From contig NZ_JAHDIG010000004.1 in NCBI RefSeq assembly GCF_020630935.1, positions 89,395 to 123,361 of the forward strand: a DNA stretch of 33,967 bases, read 5' to 3'. Position numbers and translations under genes: made by a program. The stretch comes from Bernardetia sp. GTDB taxonomy: Bacteria > Bacteroidota > Bacteroidia > Cytophagales > Bernardetiaceae. This document shows, one piece after another, positions 22,517 to 31,429 of the stretch (position 1 is its first letter; each line of letters starts with the position of its first letter). The notes under the pieces were generated by a model. It was not told where the DNA came from, ran no database searches, and saw only the letters and a list, made by a program, of their open reading frames with translations.

Positions 22517-24724
22517 TTATCTTGAAACAACAACTTTCTGATAACTGTCTCCTTTTTCTGTACTGAAAACTAAAATATAAAGTCCATTAGCAAAGTTTGA
22601 AATATCGATACTTTCTTGGGTAGTTGAAATTTGTTTTTGTAACAACACTTGTCCTGTTGTATTGTAGAATGTGATATTTCCTTTATCTCTGACTTGAATG
22701 TTTAGAGTCTGTTGAGCAGGATTAGGATAGATTTTTAAAAATATTTCTTCTTTGTCTCCATTTTCATGACTAGAAATAATTTCTCCATCTGGAGAAAGCC
22801 ACTGCAAACCTCCTCCAACCGTTCCAACTACGATTTGAGAACCAAAAGCAGCAGGAAAAACAGTATTTCCAAAATATAAAGTAGAGTTTTGATGGTTTAA
22901 AAGGTTGGATGGAAAATCTGTTGGTAGATTCTGATTGGAAAGCGAAAGGGGAATTAGCTCAAAACTATCTTCTTGGTTTTTAAAGTCTTTTACTAAAAAA
23001 AGTCCTTCTTCTGGATTGGAAAGCAGCAAATCTGATGAAATTTGTCCATTTTCATTTCTTTCATAAAGTGCAAAACTGCCTCGTGTAAAGTTCTGATTAC
23101 CAAAATTATCGTTGTCTAAAACAAGACTACCATTTTCTTGTCTTAAAAATGATTTTAGTCCTCCTCGGTTTTGTAAAATGAGTATATCCTTTTTATCGTC
23201 ATTATTTAAATCTGTCAAGAGAATTTCATCATTAATTCCCAAGTTTATTCCCTCTAAGGCTATTTCTTGAATATTATCTAATGAAAAACTAGCTGTCTCA
23301 TTGCCTTTATTTTCTATCCAAAAAACACTTGCCTTTCTCTCATTACTATCAAAAGCTGTAAAGAGTAGGTCATCTTTATTATCATTATTAAAATCTGAAA
23401 TAATGGGTTTCAAAAACTGAAAGGCAAAGATAGAAGATGTAGCAAAATTGAGGAAATCATCATTTCGATATTCAAAGCTAGGATTTTGATTGCTTCCAAT
23501 GTTTTCTAAGAAATGTAAGCGAGCTTTATATGTATTTGAAAATAAACGTCCACGCTCGCCCAAAATCATATCCAAATCGCCATCTCCGTCAGCATCTATA
23601 AATGCAGGACGAGGGTTTTCTCCAATATCAAAAAAACTATCTTGTAAAAAATTCTTTTGTATAAATTCAAAACTTGGGTTTGCTTCTGTTCCTGTGTTCT
23701 GATAAAGCCAAGCCGAATTTTCATAATCTATCAAGTTGCCGTCATTAGAATATAAGTTAGGAGCTGCAATAAGGTCTCTTATTCCATCAAAATTTACGTC
23801 TTCATAAAAAATAGCAGCAAAAGTGGGAATATCTATCGGTCGTTGTGCAGGAAAACGAATTTTTGGATTTCTTAAAATGGCATCTGTGTTTGTTGCTTCA
23901 TTGTAAAGAGCTGTTACATAGTTACAAGCTACATCGCCTACAAGTAAATCAAGTGTTGGGTTGTTGTCCAAATTCAAAATTAAAAGCGACGAACCAGCGT
24001 GTTCTTCTCTTTCCGTTCGGCAGCTATTTGCTCCAAAAATATAACTCTCACAGACACACTCCTCAAAATCGCCCCACTGTATGGTTGCTTTTTCAAAAAT
24101 AAGGCTATCAGAATTAGAAAAACTTTCTTGACTTAAATTCTTGTGCCACTCAACTGTTGTTCCGATAGCAGGACGAAAATTTAAAATATCCATATCTCCA
24201 TCTTCATCCAAATCTATGATAGCAGGAATATCTGTAACATCAATGCCTAAGTTTAATGGGTTTCCTGAAATTCCTGTACTAGAAAGTAAGTCTTTTGCCA
24301 CTTCAAAAGTCAAGTTCCCAGTTTCGTTTTTTGTATTTCGATATACCTTCACACCAAAGGGCGTAGAGGTAAAAATATCTTTTTCTCCATCTGCATCATA
24401 ATCACGAAGTAATACCCAGTTTTTCATTTTTGGAAAAAGCTGTGTGTATTCTGGAGCAAAAATCCATTCTTTTTCTCCACTCATATTTGTTTTTTGAAGA
24501 AAAATAAGAACTTGATTCGTGGTTCTATCGAAAATAAAAAGGTCTTCTAGCTCATCGTTATCAGCTTTTATTTTGGAAAATTGTGGAGAGTTAAACCCTC
24601 CTGTGAGGGAAAGTTTTTTTCCATCTTTTGTAATTTCAATGTTTGTATCAAAACTAACAGGAAAATTCTGACTAAAAAGAATAAAGGGAAAAATTGAAAG
24701 GATAAAAACAAAAAGGTTTTTCAT
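22517..24724 (-). CDS. VCBS/FG-GAP repeat protein with T9SS type A sorting domain
   Basis: The ATG at 24724 gives MKNLFVFILSIFPFILFSQ, a clean signal peptide; an open frame goes 14 codons further upstream but spoils it. The 735-residue protein carries at least six calcium-binding FG-GAP/VCBS-like loops of the type DxDxDGxxD or DxNxDxxxD (DYDADGEKD, DLDEDGDMD, DVNFDGIRD, DADGDGDLD, DFNNDNKDD, DLNNDDKKD), as in predicted beta-propellers. The last about 75 residues are a T9SS type A domain: KIYPNPAQQTLNIQV, TTGQVLLQKQI, FANGLYILVFSTEKGDSYQKVVV. It should be exported by Sec, then by T9SS to the cell surface or medium. Role unknown, probably adhesion or a repeat scaffold. Ends beside the 22453 hairpin. 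Confidence 0.93.
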   Translation of the reverse strand: MKNLFVFILSIFPFILFSQNFPVSFDTNIEITKDGKKLSLTGGFNSPQFSKIKADNDELEDLFIFDRTTNQVLIFLQKTNMSGEKEWIFAPEYTQLFPKMKNWVLLRDYDADGEKDIFTSTPFGVKVYRNTKNETGNLTFEVAKDLLSSTGISGNPLNLGIDVTDIPAIIDLDEDGDMDILNFRPAIGTTVEWHKNLSQESFSNSDSLIFEKATIQWGDFEECVCESYIFGANSCRTEREEHAGSSLLILNLDNNPTLDLLVGDVACNYVTALYNEATNTDAILRNPKIRFPAQRPIDIPTFAAIFYEDVNFDGIRDLIAAPNLYSNDGNLIDYENSAWLYQNTGTEANPSFEFIQKNFLQDSFFDIGENPRPAFIDADGDGDLDMILGERGRLFSNTYKARLHFLENIGSNQNPSFEYRNDDFLNFATSSIFAFQFLKPIISDFNNDNKDDLLFTAFDSNERKASVFWIENKGNETASFSLDNIQEIALEGINLGINDEILLTDLNNDDKKDILILQNRGGLKSFLRQENGSLVLDNDNFGNQNFTRGSFALYERNENGQISSDLLLSNPEEGLFLVKDFKNQEDSFELIPLSLSNQNLPTDFPSNLLNHQNSTLYFGNTVFPAAFGSQIVVGTVGGGLQWLSPDGEIISSHENGDKEEIFLKIYPNPAQQTLNIQVRDKGNITFYNTTGQVLLQKQISTTQESIDISNFANGLYILVFSTEKGDSYQKVVVSR

Positions 24725-24918
24725 AGCTATTTTTTTGGGTTGATTTGGATAAAGATAAAACAACATTACTAATTTTTATTTGAAATATACTTTTTTGAGA
24801 AAGCTATTCGTTGAAATGAATTATTTTGCAATCACCTTAAAACAATCAATGAAGTAATCTTTTATTTCTCTTTTACGTATCTGTTCTTATTTTCTACCTT
24901 CTATTTAATACACGTTTA

Positions 24919-26052
24919 ATGAAACAGTTTTTTACTCTACTTTCCTTTGTTTGTTTTTTCTCTATCACTCACACAACTACTGGACAGAGTTTTATAAAAA
25001 GATATATTGCTAATCTAATAAATGATACTACTGATGCTTCCAAACCTCGTTTTATTGCTTATCCTACCTTAGCATACAGCCCAGAAACTAATTTAGAAAT
25101 AGGGCTTAGCTCGCTTTACATCTATTATGCAAAGCGAGACACAACCAACCGTTTGAGTGAACTTAGTGCATTTACATTTTTTACATTAGAAAATCAGTAC
25201 GGAATTTGGCTAGAAAATGCTATTTATACTCATCAAGACAAGGTTTTCATTTTAGGAAAAATACGATTACAGAGCTTTCCACTTTTGTATTATGGCATCG
25301 GCTCAAATACTCCAGAAGAACACCAAGCGATTGTAGATGCTAATCAGATTTGGGTACGTCAGCGTGTACTTCGTAAGGTTAAAAAGAATTTTTTTATAGG
25401 ACCAGAATTTGACTTCACACGTCTTTCAAAGGTAGATTTTATGGAAAATGAAGAATTTGAACCGATTGATCTTCCTTTGGGGCATGAAGGTTCTACTAAT
25501 TTTGGTATTGGAGCAGGTATTGTCTATGACAATCGTCATAATGTTTTGAATGTTAGAGATGGATTTTTCTCTGAACTAGGCTTTTTACACTACAATGATG
25601 GCTTAAATAATTTTGAGTTTAATAGCATTGTTTCTGATACTCGTTTGTTTCGTCCAGTAGGGCAACACAATGTTTGGGCAACACAAATTTTAGGACAATT
25701 CAACCTAGGCAATGTTCCTTTCAATCAGCTTGCACTTCTAGGAGGAGAAACTATGATGAGAGGCTATTATACAGGAAGATTTAGAGACAAAAATCAGATT
25801 GCAGCGCAGACAGAGTTTCGTTTTCTTCCACTTCCTTTAGGATTTAGTAAGCGTATTGGAGCAACTCTTTTTGGTTCGGTAGCAACTGTTTTTCCCAACA
25901 CAAGAGAAATTGACATGAAAAATTTGGTTTGGGCTGGTGGTGCAGGGCTTCGTTTTTTGCTTTTTCCTAAAAAAGATATTTACACTCGTATAGATTACTC
26001 TTTCACTCGTGAAGGTAGAGGTTTTTATATCCTTATTGGAGAAGCATTTTAA
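24919..26052 (+). CDS. BamA/TamA-family outer-membrane barrel (surface antigen, no POTRA)
   Basis: The 377-residue protein has a signal peptide (cut near TTG-Q), no POTRA domains, and strands typical of the 16-strand Omp85 barrel: FIAYPTLAYSPETNLEIGLSS, FPLLYYGIGSN, GIGAGIVYDNRHNVLNVRDGFFSELGFL, LALLGGETMMRGYYTGRFRDKNQIAAQTEFRF, RIDYSFTREGRGFYILIGEAF. The MRGYYTGRFRD motif is the conserved Omp85 lid-lock loop (VRGF/Y type). Likely localised to the outer membrane; substrate unknown. It is divergent from the VCBS gene and convergent with the cytochrome gene; a weak hairpin (26061-26092) follows. Confidence 0.9.
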   Translation: MKQFFTLLSFVCFFSITHTTTGQSFIKRYIANLINDTTDASKPRFIAYPTLAYSPETNLEIGLSSLYIYYAKRDTTNRLSELSAFTFFTLENQYGIWLENAIYTHQDKVFILGKIRLQSFPLLYYGIGSNTPEEHQAIVDANQIWVRQRVLRKVKKNFFIGPEFDFTRLSKVDFMENEEFEPIDLPLGHEGSTNFGIGAGIVYDNRHNVLNVRDGFFSELGFLHYNDGLNNFEFNSIVSDTRLFRPVGQHNVWATQILGQFNLGNVPFNQLALLGGETMMRGYYTGRFRDKNQIAAQTEFRFLPLPLGFSKRIGATLFGSVATVFPNTREIDMKNLVWAGGAGLRFLLFPKKDIYTRIDYSFTREGRGFYILIGEAF

Positions 26053-26060
26053 GAAAAAAA

Positions 26061-26092
26061 GAACGCTTTCTAATTTTAGTAAGAAAGCATTC
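26061..26092. terminator. Weak bidirectional hairpin
   Basis: GAACGCTTTCT (26061-26071) with AGAAAGCATTC (26082-26092), one mismatch, between two convergent genes. A-run on the left (26054-26060); the right side lacks an immediate T-run. Confidence 0.5.
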
Positions 26093-26104
26093 TGAAAGGT
26101 TATT

Positions 26105-28249
26105 TTATTTTTCTAGGAAGTCTGAATATGAGTAATTCCTAGATTCCTTTTCAATATAATATAAAACTGAACTTATATCTCCATCACTTAGATGGTCATA
26201 ATTAGGCATATATTGTCCATATTCTTCATAAAGGTACTGTTCATACTCATTTCCTCCATCAATTACTTTCTGTGGATATTTAATAAAGTTTATAATTGCA
26301 ATACGATACATCCATCGGCTTTCTGCACCATTTAGAGCAGGTCCTACTATTTTTTTATGAATAGCATGACACTGTTTACACTCATTTTCAAAAATCTGTT
26401 TTCCTTTTACTAAATCCATTTCATAACAGCACTCTGCATAATCATCTAAAACAGGTCTTTTTTCGTAGTGTTTTTCTAATGCATTTTCAAACTGTTTGGC
26501 TGACAGATCTTTACGGATAACTATAGAGCTTCTAGTATTTAGTGTTATATTCAAACTACTTTTAATAGTGTCTTTTACAAGTTCTCCCTTTGCAGCAAAC
26601 CTTGATTGAGTTACTTTCTGCTCATATTTTTTGATTCTGCTTGCTACTTCCTTATCTGTTGTTTCACTCACTTTTATAGTTTCTTTAATTTTTTTCTTTA
26701 CTACCAAATTTAGCTCGCCTGTATAGAGTTGTTTATTTCTTTGAGTAACAGCTTTTAAAACAATTTCTCGTCCTTCTGGTAGATAAATAATTTCTTGACT
26801 TTCTCCTTGTTTTCCATAAAAATCTCCTTTTTCATTTCTACTCAAATCAATGATAACTTTATCTGTTGGAAAAATCAAAAATACTCTTCCTGCGTCCTTT
26901 AGAGCTAAATCCTTGATTTTGACATCAAAGGTAACTGGAATCTGATTTGGTAGTTTTAAAAGCATATCAATATTTACCCAACCAAACTTATTCAAATCAA
27001 AAGAATAATTCAGACGTTCTGCAAAGCGTCTTTCATTTTCCATTTTTTCAGTTATGTCAGTTTGTAACTCTTGTCTTTTTTCTTCCCACTTATCATAGTT
27101 TTTTCTAAACTTCTCCCAAGCCTTTTCTTTGTTTCTGAAAAGTTTGTCGATGTATTTTTGCAAGGCTCGGTTTACTTTGTCTTGTGGTTTTACTTTCGTT
27201 GCTTTTTCTTTTGCAAATTCTTCAAAAACGTAGGCTCTACATTTTTTGTTTTTAGTGAGATATTCGGCTGCTGCTTTGTCAGCTTCCCATAAATTTTTAT
27301 CTAAGTTTTTGAGATAAATAGCCATCAAATCATTTCCACAGCATTCATTCATTGCCTTTACTCGTTTTTCAAACTCGTATGTAGAAACGAATGTTCCTTG
27401 AAATTTTTTATCTGAAAGTCCTTCTAAAATATATTTTGAAATACCACAAATTCTGCCTTCTCCATTTTTTGGTAAAGCTGCTATTGAATCTGATAATGCT
27501 ATCGAATCTTGCATAATAAAATCATTTTGTACCAAATGAAAAATATTCTCAGAGATATCAGGTTTCTTATTAACTAAAACAACTCTATACTCACGACTCA
27601 GCTCCTCAATTTTTGACTTTGTAGCTTTATCCACAGGAATATAAATAGTTGCTTGCTCGTTGTTACTTATTTCATTTTTTGGAAAAAAATTAAGCTTCTC
27701 TAATGGAATTTCTGTGAGCCAGTTTTCTAGTTCTTTTTCTTTTTTCCATCTCACAGGAGTATTTTCACTAGATTGTACTCCTTTGTAAATAGCCATATTA
27801 CCATCTTTTTTGAGTGTTGGTATTTCAGCATGAATGGGTTTTGAAATGTTTATTTTTCCTTTTTTATCTGTTTTGGCAGTCAGCTCAATCATTCCACCAC
27901 TTTGCAAAACTTGTCCGTCTGTGGTTTGGGTAGTAAGTTTGTGTTCTAACATTTCAGAGAGTGAAAGAGCCTCTTTAAGTTTAAGGGTAAGATTTCCTTT
28001 CAATATCTTTTCATTCTCATCTGTAAATGTTCCTGCTTCAATGGCGAGAAGTGTTCCTGATTTTCCAAAAATAACAGTATCTTTCTCTGTATTAATGATA
28101 AACTCCTGTGGAGGTGGAGCATCAAAAAGATGTGGAAACTGAAAAGCGAGTTCTTCAGCCGACATAGACGCTAATTTATCTTTCTGAGAATCACAAGAAC
28201 AAAATAGTAATGATAAGAGAAGCGAAAGGACAGGAAATAATATTTTCAT
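26105..28249 (-). CDS. Large lipoprotein with C-terminal cytochrome-c domain
   Basis: 714 residues with a lipoprotein signal (LLFCSC, Cys19). The C-terminal about 100 residues are a c-type cytochrome domain: one heme site CKQCH (624-628), AIHKKIVGPALNG after it, and a distal Met in QYMPNY (about 681). The N-terminal 520 residues are not recognised; they hold a beta-rich start (EFIINTEKDTVIFGKSGTLLAIEAGTF, GGMIELTAKTDKKGKI, like a bacterial Ig or surface domain) and a central charged coiled-coil with Lys/Glu/Arg helices around residues 370-405. The role is probably electron transfer at the outer face of a membrane. The next gene upstream, same strand, is an MbnP-like lipoprotein. Confidence 0.85.
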   Translation of the reverse strand: MKILFPVLSLLLSLLFCSCDSQKDKLASMSAEELAFQFPHLFDAPPPQEFIINTEKDTVIFGKSGTLLAIEAGTFTDENEKILKGNLTLKLKEALSLSEMLEHKLTTQTTDGQVLQSGGMIELTAKTDKKGKINISKPIHAEIPTLKKDGNMAIYKGVQSSENTPVRWKKEKELENWLTEIPLEKLNFFPKNEISNNEQATIYIPVDKATKSKIEELSREYRVVLVNKKPDISENIFHLVQNDFIMQDSIALSDSIAALPKNGEGRICGISKYILEGLSDKKFQGTFVSTYEFEKRVKAMNECCGNDLMAIYLKNLDKNLWEADKAAAEYLTKNKKCRAYVFEEFAKEKATKVKPQDKVNRALQKYIDKLFRNKEKAWEKFRKNYDKWEEKRQELQTDITEKMENERRFAERLNYSFDLNKFGWVNIDMLLKLPNQIPVTFDVKIKDLALKDAGRVFLIFPTDKVIIDLSRNEKGDFYGKQGESQEIIYLPEGREIVLKAVTQRNKQLYTGELNLVVKKKIKETIKVSETTDKEVASRIKKYEQKVTQSRFAAKGELVKDTIKSSLNITLNTRSSIVIRKDLSAKQFENALEKHYEKRPVLDDYAECCYEMDLVKGKQIFENECKQCHAIHKKIVGPALNGAESRWMYRIAIINFIKYPQKVIDGGNEYEQYLYEEYGQYMPNYDHLSDGDISSVLYYIEKESRNYSYSDFLEK

Positions 28250-28351
28250 GGAAATATATTTTTGAGTAAAAGGTAAAATCTACTACATAAAATACTATTC
28301 TTGAATAAAAGTAACAGATTGAATATTAGGTAAATATTCTAACAAACAATT

Positions 28352-29101
28352 TTACTCTATTTTTTCTAAGGTAATAAACCCTGTTTCATAATTTTCAACC
28401 AATAGATCAGACCCTCCCATTACATTATTGGTCTCTTCAAAGTCTATTGAGTTGGGGGAAGAAAAGAAGTCATCTAAATCTACTCGCAATACAATTTTTT
28501 TATTATCTGTACTGAATGTTCCTTTGCTAGTGGCATTTTCAAAACTGACAGAAGTAGTTCTGTAACTTCGATTCAAACCAACATGAAAAACAAGAGGAAT
28601 AGAAGTATTTGGATTAGCTACATCATTAAAATATTTTCCTTCCATCACAACAAATTTATAGCCCGTATTCCAATCCCACGCCATACTGTTATTAATGTCT
28701 AAGTCTCCAGTATTGTCTAAAGAGGTATTTTTTATAGAATCTACACCAATGGCAAAATTCATGTTTAAATATTCTCCTTTTTTTACTTCAATTTCTTTTT
28801 GAAAAATATTTGTTTGTCTATCTGCCGAAAAAAGTAAATAGGAATCTTCAACCTTAAAAACTTCATTTGTAGAAGCTGACTCAAATTCGAAATTACTAAG
28901 ATAAAATTTAAAATTTTCTAGTAAATATCTCTGATTCAAACTGTTCTGATATTCTTGAAGAAGCTGTAATGGTTTGTCTTTTACGAAAAGTTCTACCTCT
29001 AAAGTAATTTTTTCTGTCTCATCTTTTTTATCTGATTCAGAATTTTTACAAGAAGAAATAAAAAAAATAAGTATAAACCCAAAAATATATAATCTGTTCA
29101 T
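28352..29101 (-). CDS. MbnP-family lipoprotein
   Basis: 249 residues with a lipoprotein signal (FFISSC, Cys18). The sequence has the MbnP family features: FKFYLSNFEF, IGVDSIKNTSLDNTGDLDINNSMAWDWNTGYKFVVMEGKYF, and the GLN / HVG segment (VFHVGLNRSYRTTSV). MbnP relatives are copper-related beta-sandwich proteins, frequently paired with a MbnH di-heme peroxidase; here the cytochrome-c lipoprotein (103 nt downstream) may be an analogous partner, but it is not a typical MbnH. The family assignment is from memory. Confidence 0.8.
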   Translation of the reverse strand: MNRLYIFGFILIFFISSCKNSESDKKDETEKITLEVELFVKDKPLQLLQEYQNSLNQRYLLENFKFYLSNFEFESASTNEVFKVEDSYLLFSADRQTNIFQKEIEVKKGEYLNMNFAIGVDSIKNTSLDNTGDLDINNSMAWDWNTGYKFVVMEGKYFNDVANPNTSIPLVFHVGLNRSYRTTSVSFENATSKGTFSTDNKKIVLRVDLDDFFSSPNSIDFEETNNVMGGSDLLVENYETGFITLEKIE

Positions 29102-29118
29102 AGTGGTATAATTGTAAA

Positions 29119-29595
29119 CTAGCTTTTAGCTGCTCTGTATTTTTCTAAACTCTTACGAGCCGTCTCTCTAATTTTCCCTTGTATGATAGGAGTCCAACCT
29201 AAAAGTTTTCCAGACATTCCTAATGCCATTCCAGACCATTTCCATAAGTCAAAATCGTCTGTGTGTCGTGAAATTTTTCCATTTTCAAATTCGAAAACAG
29301 CCTTTATTTTATTATGAACAGTATTGCCTGTTTTACTAAATGAATAAATAGCTTCCCATTTGGCAGAACCTAAATTTTCGTTTGCTTCTACTTCTGAAAA
29401 GGTAACACTCAAGTCTTTGGCATTACTCAAAAGCATTCGCCACATGTCTTTGGCTTCTTCACCCTTTAAATTTTTAAACACAGGGTCGTTAAAAACGACA
29501 TTATCAGCATAGCAAGCTACCATTTTTTCTGCTTCTTGGTTTTGAAAGGCAGTATAAAATTCAGCAATCAGTTGTTCTTTTTCTTGTGGAGTCAT
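29119..29595 (-). CDS. NTF2/SnoaL-like protein
   Basis: A 158-residue cytoplasmic protein with the cone-shaped NTF2/SnoaL-like start: FYTAFQNQEAEKMVACYADNVVFNDPVFKNLKGEEAKDMWRMLL, then strands FSEVEANENLGSAKWEAIYSFS and NKIKAVFEFENGKISRHTDDFDLWKW. Members can be isomerases, hydrolases or binding proteins; the pocket residues do not identify a substrate. The stop of its coding sequence is 17 nt before the MbnP-like start, so both may be cotranscribed with the cytochrome gene. Confidence 0.85.
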   Translation of the reverse strand: MTPQEKEQLIAEFYTAFQNQEAEKMVACYADNVVFNDPVFKNLKGEEAKDMWRMLLSNAKDLSVTFSEVEANENLGSAKWEAIYSFSKTGNTVHNKIKAVFEFENGKISRHTDDFDLWKWSGMALGMSGKLLGWTPIIQGKIRETARKSLEKYRAAKS

Positions 29596-29611
29596 AATTA
29601 TGAGTAGGTAA

Positions 29612-29632
29612 TGTTCTGTGAGGCACAGAACA
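29612..29632. repeat. TGTTCTGTG palindrome, second site
   Basis: TGTTCTGTG (29612-29620), loop AGG, CACAGAACA (29624-29632): a perfect 9-bp hairpin. The core TGTTCTGT/ACAGAACA is shared with the 13-bp hairpin at 22453-22483. Confidence 0.7.
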
Positions 29633-29648
29633 GGGATTTGTAAAGAGT

Positions 29649-29674
29649 TTTGTAGTGATAAGGAATGCCTTATC
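29649..29674. repeat. Dispersed palindromic repeat (GATAAGG type), copy 2
   Basis: TTTGTAG (29649-29655), then GATAAGG (29657-29663), AATG, CCTTATC (29668-29674). It has the same flank and arm sequence as copy 1 at 16829-16855 (about 23 of 27 positions). It lies in the gap between the barrel stop and the NTF2-like start. Confidence 0.75.
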
Positions 29675-29696
29675 TAAATAAAGTTGTAATATAAAT

Positions 29697-30437
29697 TTAG
29701 AAGGCAAAAAGCGTAACGCCAATAGTTATGGGAGTTCCTCCATTGCAGTTGCAATCTAGTTTGTTTTGTTGGAATAAGGAATTAAATCCATAGTATCCAA
29801 ATAAATAAAAACTTCCATAGCCTATACGAGCCAATGCGCCATAACGCAGCTGGGAGACAAAAAAGTTGTTTTTGGTTTTGTCTATATAACTCGCTCCATT
29901 TTCTTTATAACGTATTTTTGTAGCTGCCGAAACAGGCAAACCTACTTTTCCACCAAGAGCAAAGCGAAGCCCTTTTTTCGTAGGGTTGGGAATATAATGA
30001 AGCTCTAAGGGAATATCTATGTATGTTACTGAGAATTTGCTTTTTCGAACTTCATCGTATTCTAGCTCATAGAACTGTATTTTTTCTTCTCCCAAAATAT
30101 TATCTGCTCTGAAAAGGCTTATCTCATCTTTGAACATATAATTATCCACAGCCAAAGAAACACCAGGTAAAAATTTAAAGTTTTTACTCAAATCTACATT
30201 TCCTAAATATGATAAATTTACTGACCACGACCCCAAAAGTTTTAAATCCATTGGAGTTGGTGCATTTTGTAGTGTATTGATTCCCAAATCAAAAATAAAA
30301 TACCCTGGTATAATTTCATCACGAGTATGGATAATATTTTTATCCTTATCTATTTTCATATCTTGAGCAAAAACCGAAACAGAAAAATAGCTTGAAACTA
30401 AAAACAAAAAAATAAGATAGATAGAAAAATGTTTCAT
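29697..30437 (-). CDS. Outer-membrane beta-barrel protein (PorT/OmpW-like size class)
   Basis: The ATG at 30437 gives a clean signal peptide (KHFSIYLIFLFLVSSYFS, cut at FA-Q) and 246 residues; an upstream in-frame ATG at 30479 adds 14 non-family residues. The mature protein has alternating strands with Gly and aromatic residues (LLGSWSVNLSYLGNVDL, YIDIPLELHYIPN, LRFALGGKVGLPVSAATKIRY, YGALARIGYGSFYLFGYYGF) and ends in a terminal Phe (ITIGVTLFAF), the outer-membrane barrel signature. The pattern VTYIDIPLELHY is seen in PorT-like proteins of Bacteroidota. A CNCNGG motif sits near the C-terminus. Confidence 0.82.
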   Translation of the reverse strand: MKHFSIYLIFLFLVSSYFSVSVFAQDMKIDKDKNIIHTRDEIIPGYFIFDLGINTLQNAPTPMDLKLLGSWSVNLSYLGNVDLSKNFKFLPGVSLAVDNYMFKDEISLFRADNILGEEKIQFYELEYDEVRKSKFSVTYIDIPLELHYIPNPTKKGLRFALGGKVGLPVSAATKIRYKENGASYIDKTKNNFFVSQLRYGALARIGYGSFYLFGYYGFNSLFQQNKLDCNCNGGTPITIGVTLFAF

Positions 30438-30533
30438 TTTGGTAGATAGAAATATGGAGTTGGAAAAATGATGATACAAGATAAAAAATTATTATGTATC
30501 TAACTGAAAGTGTAAAGGATAGTTTTAGAATGC

Positions 30534-30573
30534 AAAAATCCTAAGAGTAGATAGAAAAACTCTTAGGATTTTT
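30534..30573 (-). terminator. Strong intrinsic terminator
   Basis: ATCCTAAGAGT (30538-30548) with ACTCTTAGGAT (30559-30569), an 11-bp perfect stem, flanked by A-run and T-run on both sides. It ends the MscS gene on the minus strand (22 nt past the stop) and could also act in the other direction. Confidence 0.92.
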
Positions 30574-30595
30574 TAAATTAGTATTTCAGAAAAAA

Positions 30596-31429
30596 TTAGC
30601 TATTACTATCGCTTTTCATCCAAACTGTACGCTGTGGGAATGGAATTTCGATACCAGCTTCATCCATTTTATATTTAAGTTCTTCAATAAGCTGATTAAA
30701 AACTGTCCAATAGTCTGGCGTTTTTGCCCACGAACGAACAGCAATATTTACAGAACTGTCTCCTAGGCTAGTTACAATTACCACAGGGTCAGAAGGAGCA
30801 TCACCTTCTTTTAAGACAAGAGGATGAGCATTGGCTGCCTTCATCATAATATTTTTTGCTGTCTTGATATCGTCTCCATAGCTAATTCCGATGGTAATAT
30901 CTACTCTACGAATAGGCTCTCTTGAATAGTTAGTAATGGGACTGTTAGAAAGCTCTCCGTTAGGGATAATAATAAGTTTGTTGTCTGTAGTGTTGAGTAG
31001 CGTATGAAAAATCTGTATAGATTTTACTGTTCCACTCATTCCTTTGGCTTCAATAAATTCTCCAATACGAAAAGGTTTTAAGAGAATTATCAGTACACCA
31101 CCAGCAAAATTGGAAAGACTACCCTGCAAAGCAAGACCTATTGCCAAACCAGCAGCACCAATAATAGCAGCAAATGAAGTGGTATCAATACCCACAATAG
31201 AAGCAACTACTATGAATAACAAGACTTTTAAGAGAACACCAATAATGCTAGACAAAAAATTGGAAAGAGCAGGGTCTGGTATAGCTTTTTTGAGTCCTTT
31301 TTTGATGAGACTATTGATAAAGCTAACAATTACCCACCCTACTACAAGAGCAATAATAGCATAAAGAACTTGGAGTCCATAAGTAACAATAAGTTTTTCA
31401 ATATTTACTTTTTCTATATTAAAATTCAT
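30596..31429 (-). CDS. Small-conductance mechanosensitive channel (MscS family)
   Basis: 277 residues with the MscS layout: three transmembrane helices (about 13-38, 60-83, 87-114), the third being the Ala/Gly-rich pore helix GLAIGLALQGSLSNFAGG, then the beta domain with LLKPFRIGEFIEAKG (117-130), IIIPNGELSN, and PIRRVDITIGISYGDD, and the C-terminal alpha/beta part EIPFPQRTVW. It opens on membrane tension to release solutes on hypo-osmotic shock; inner membrane. Single gene with a strong terminator and no obvious regulatory site. Confidence 0.95.
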   Translation of the reverse strand: MNFNIEKVNIEKLIVTYGLQVLYAIIALVVGWVIVSFINSLIKKGLKKAIPDPALSNFLSSIIGVLLKVLLFIVVASIVGIDTTSFAAIIGAAGLAIGLALQGSLSNFAGGVLIILLKPFRIGEFIEAKGMSGTVKSIQIFHTLLNTTDNKLIIIPNGELSNSPITNYSREPIRRVDITIGISYGDDIKTAKNIMMKAANAHPLVLKEGDAPSDPVVIVTSLGDSSVNIAVRSWAKTPDYWTVFNQLIEELKYKMDEAGIEIPFPQRTVWMKSDSNS

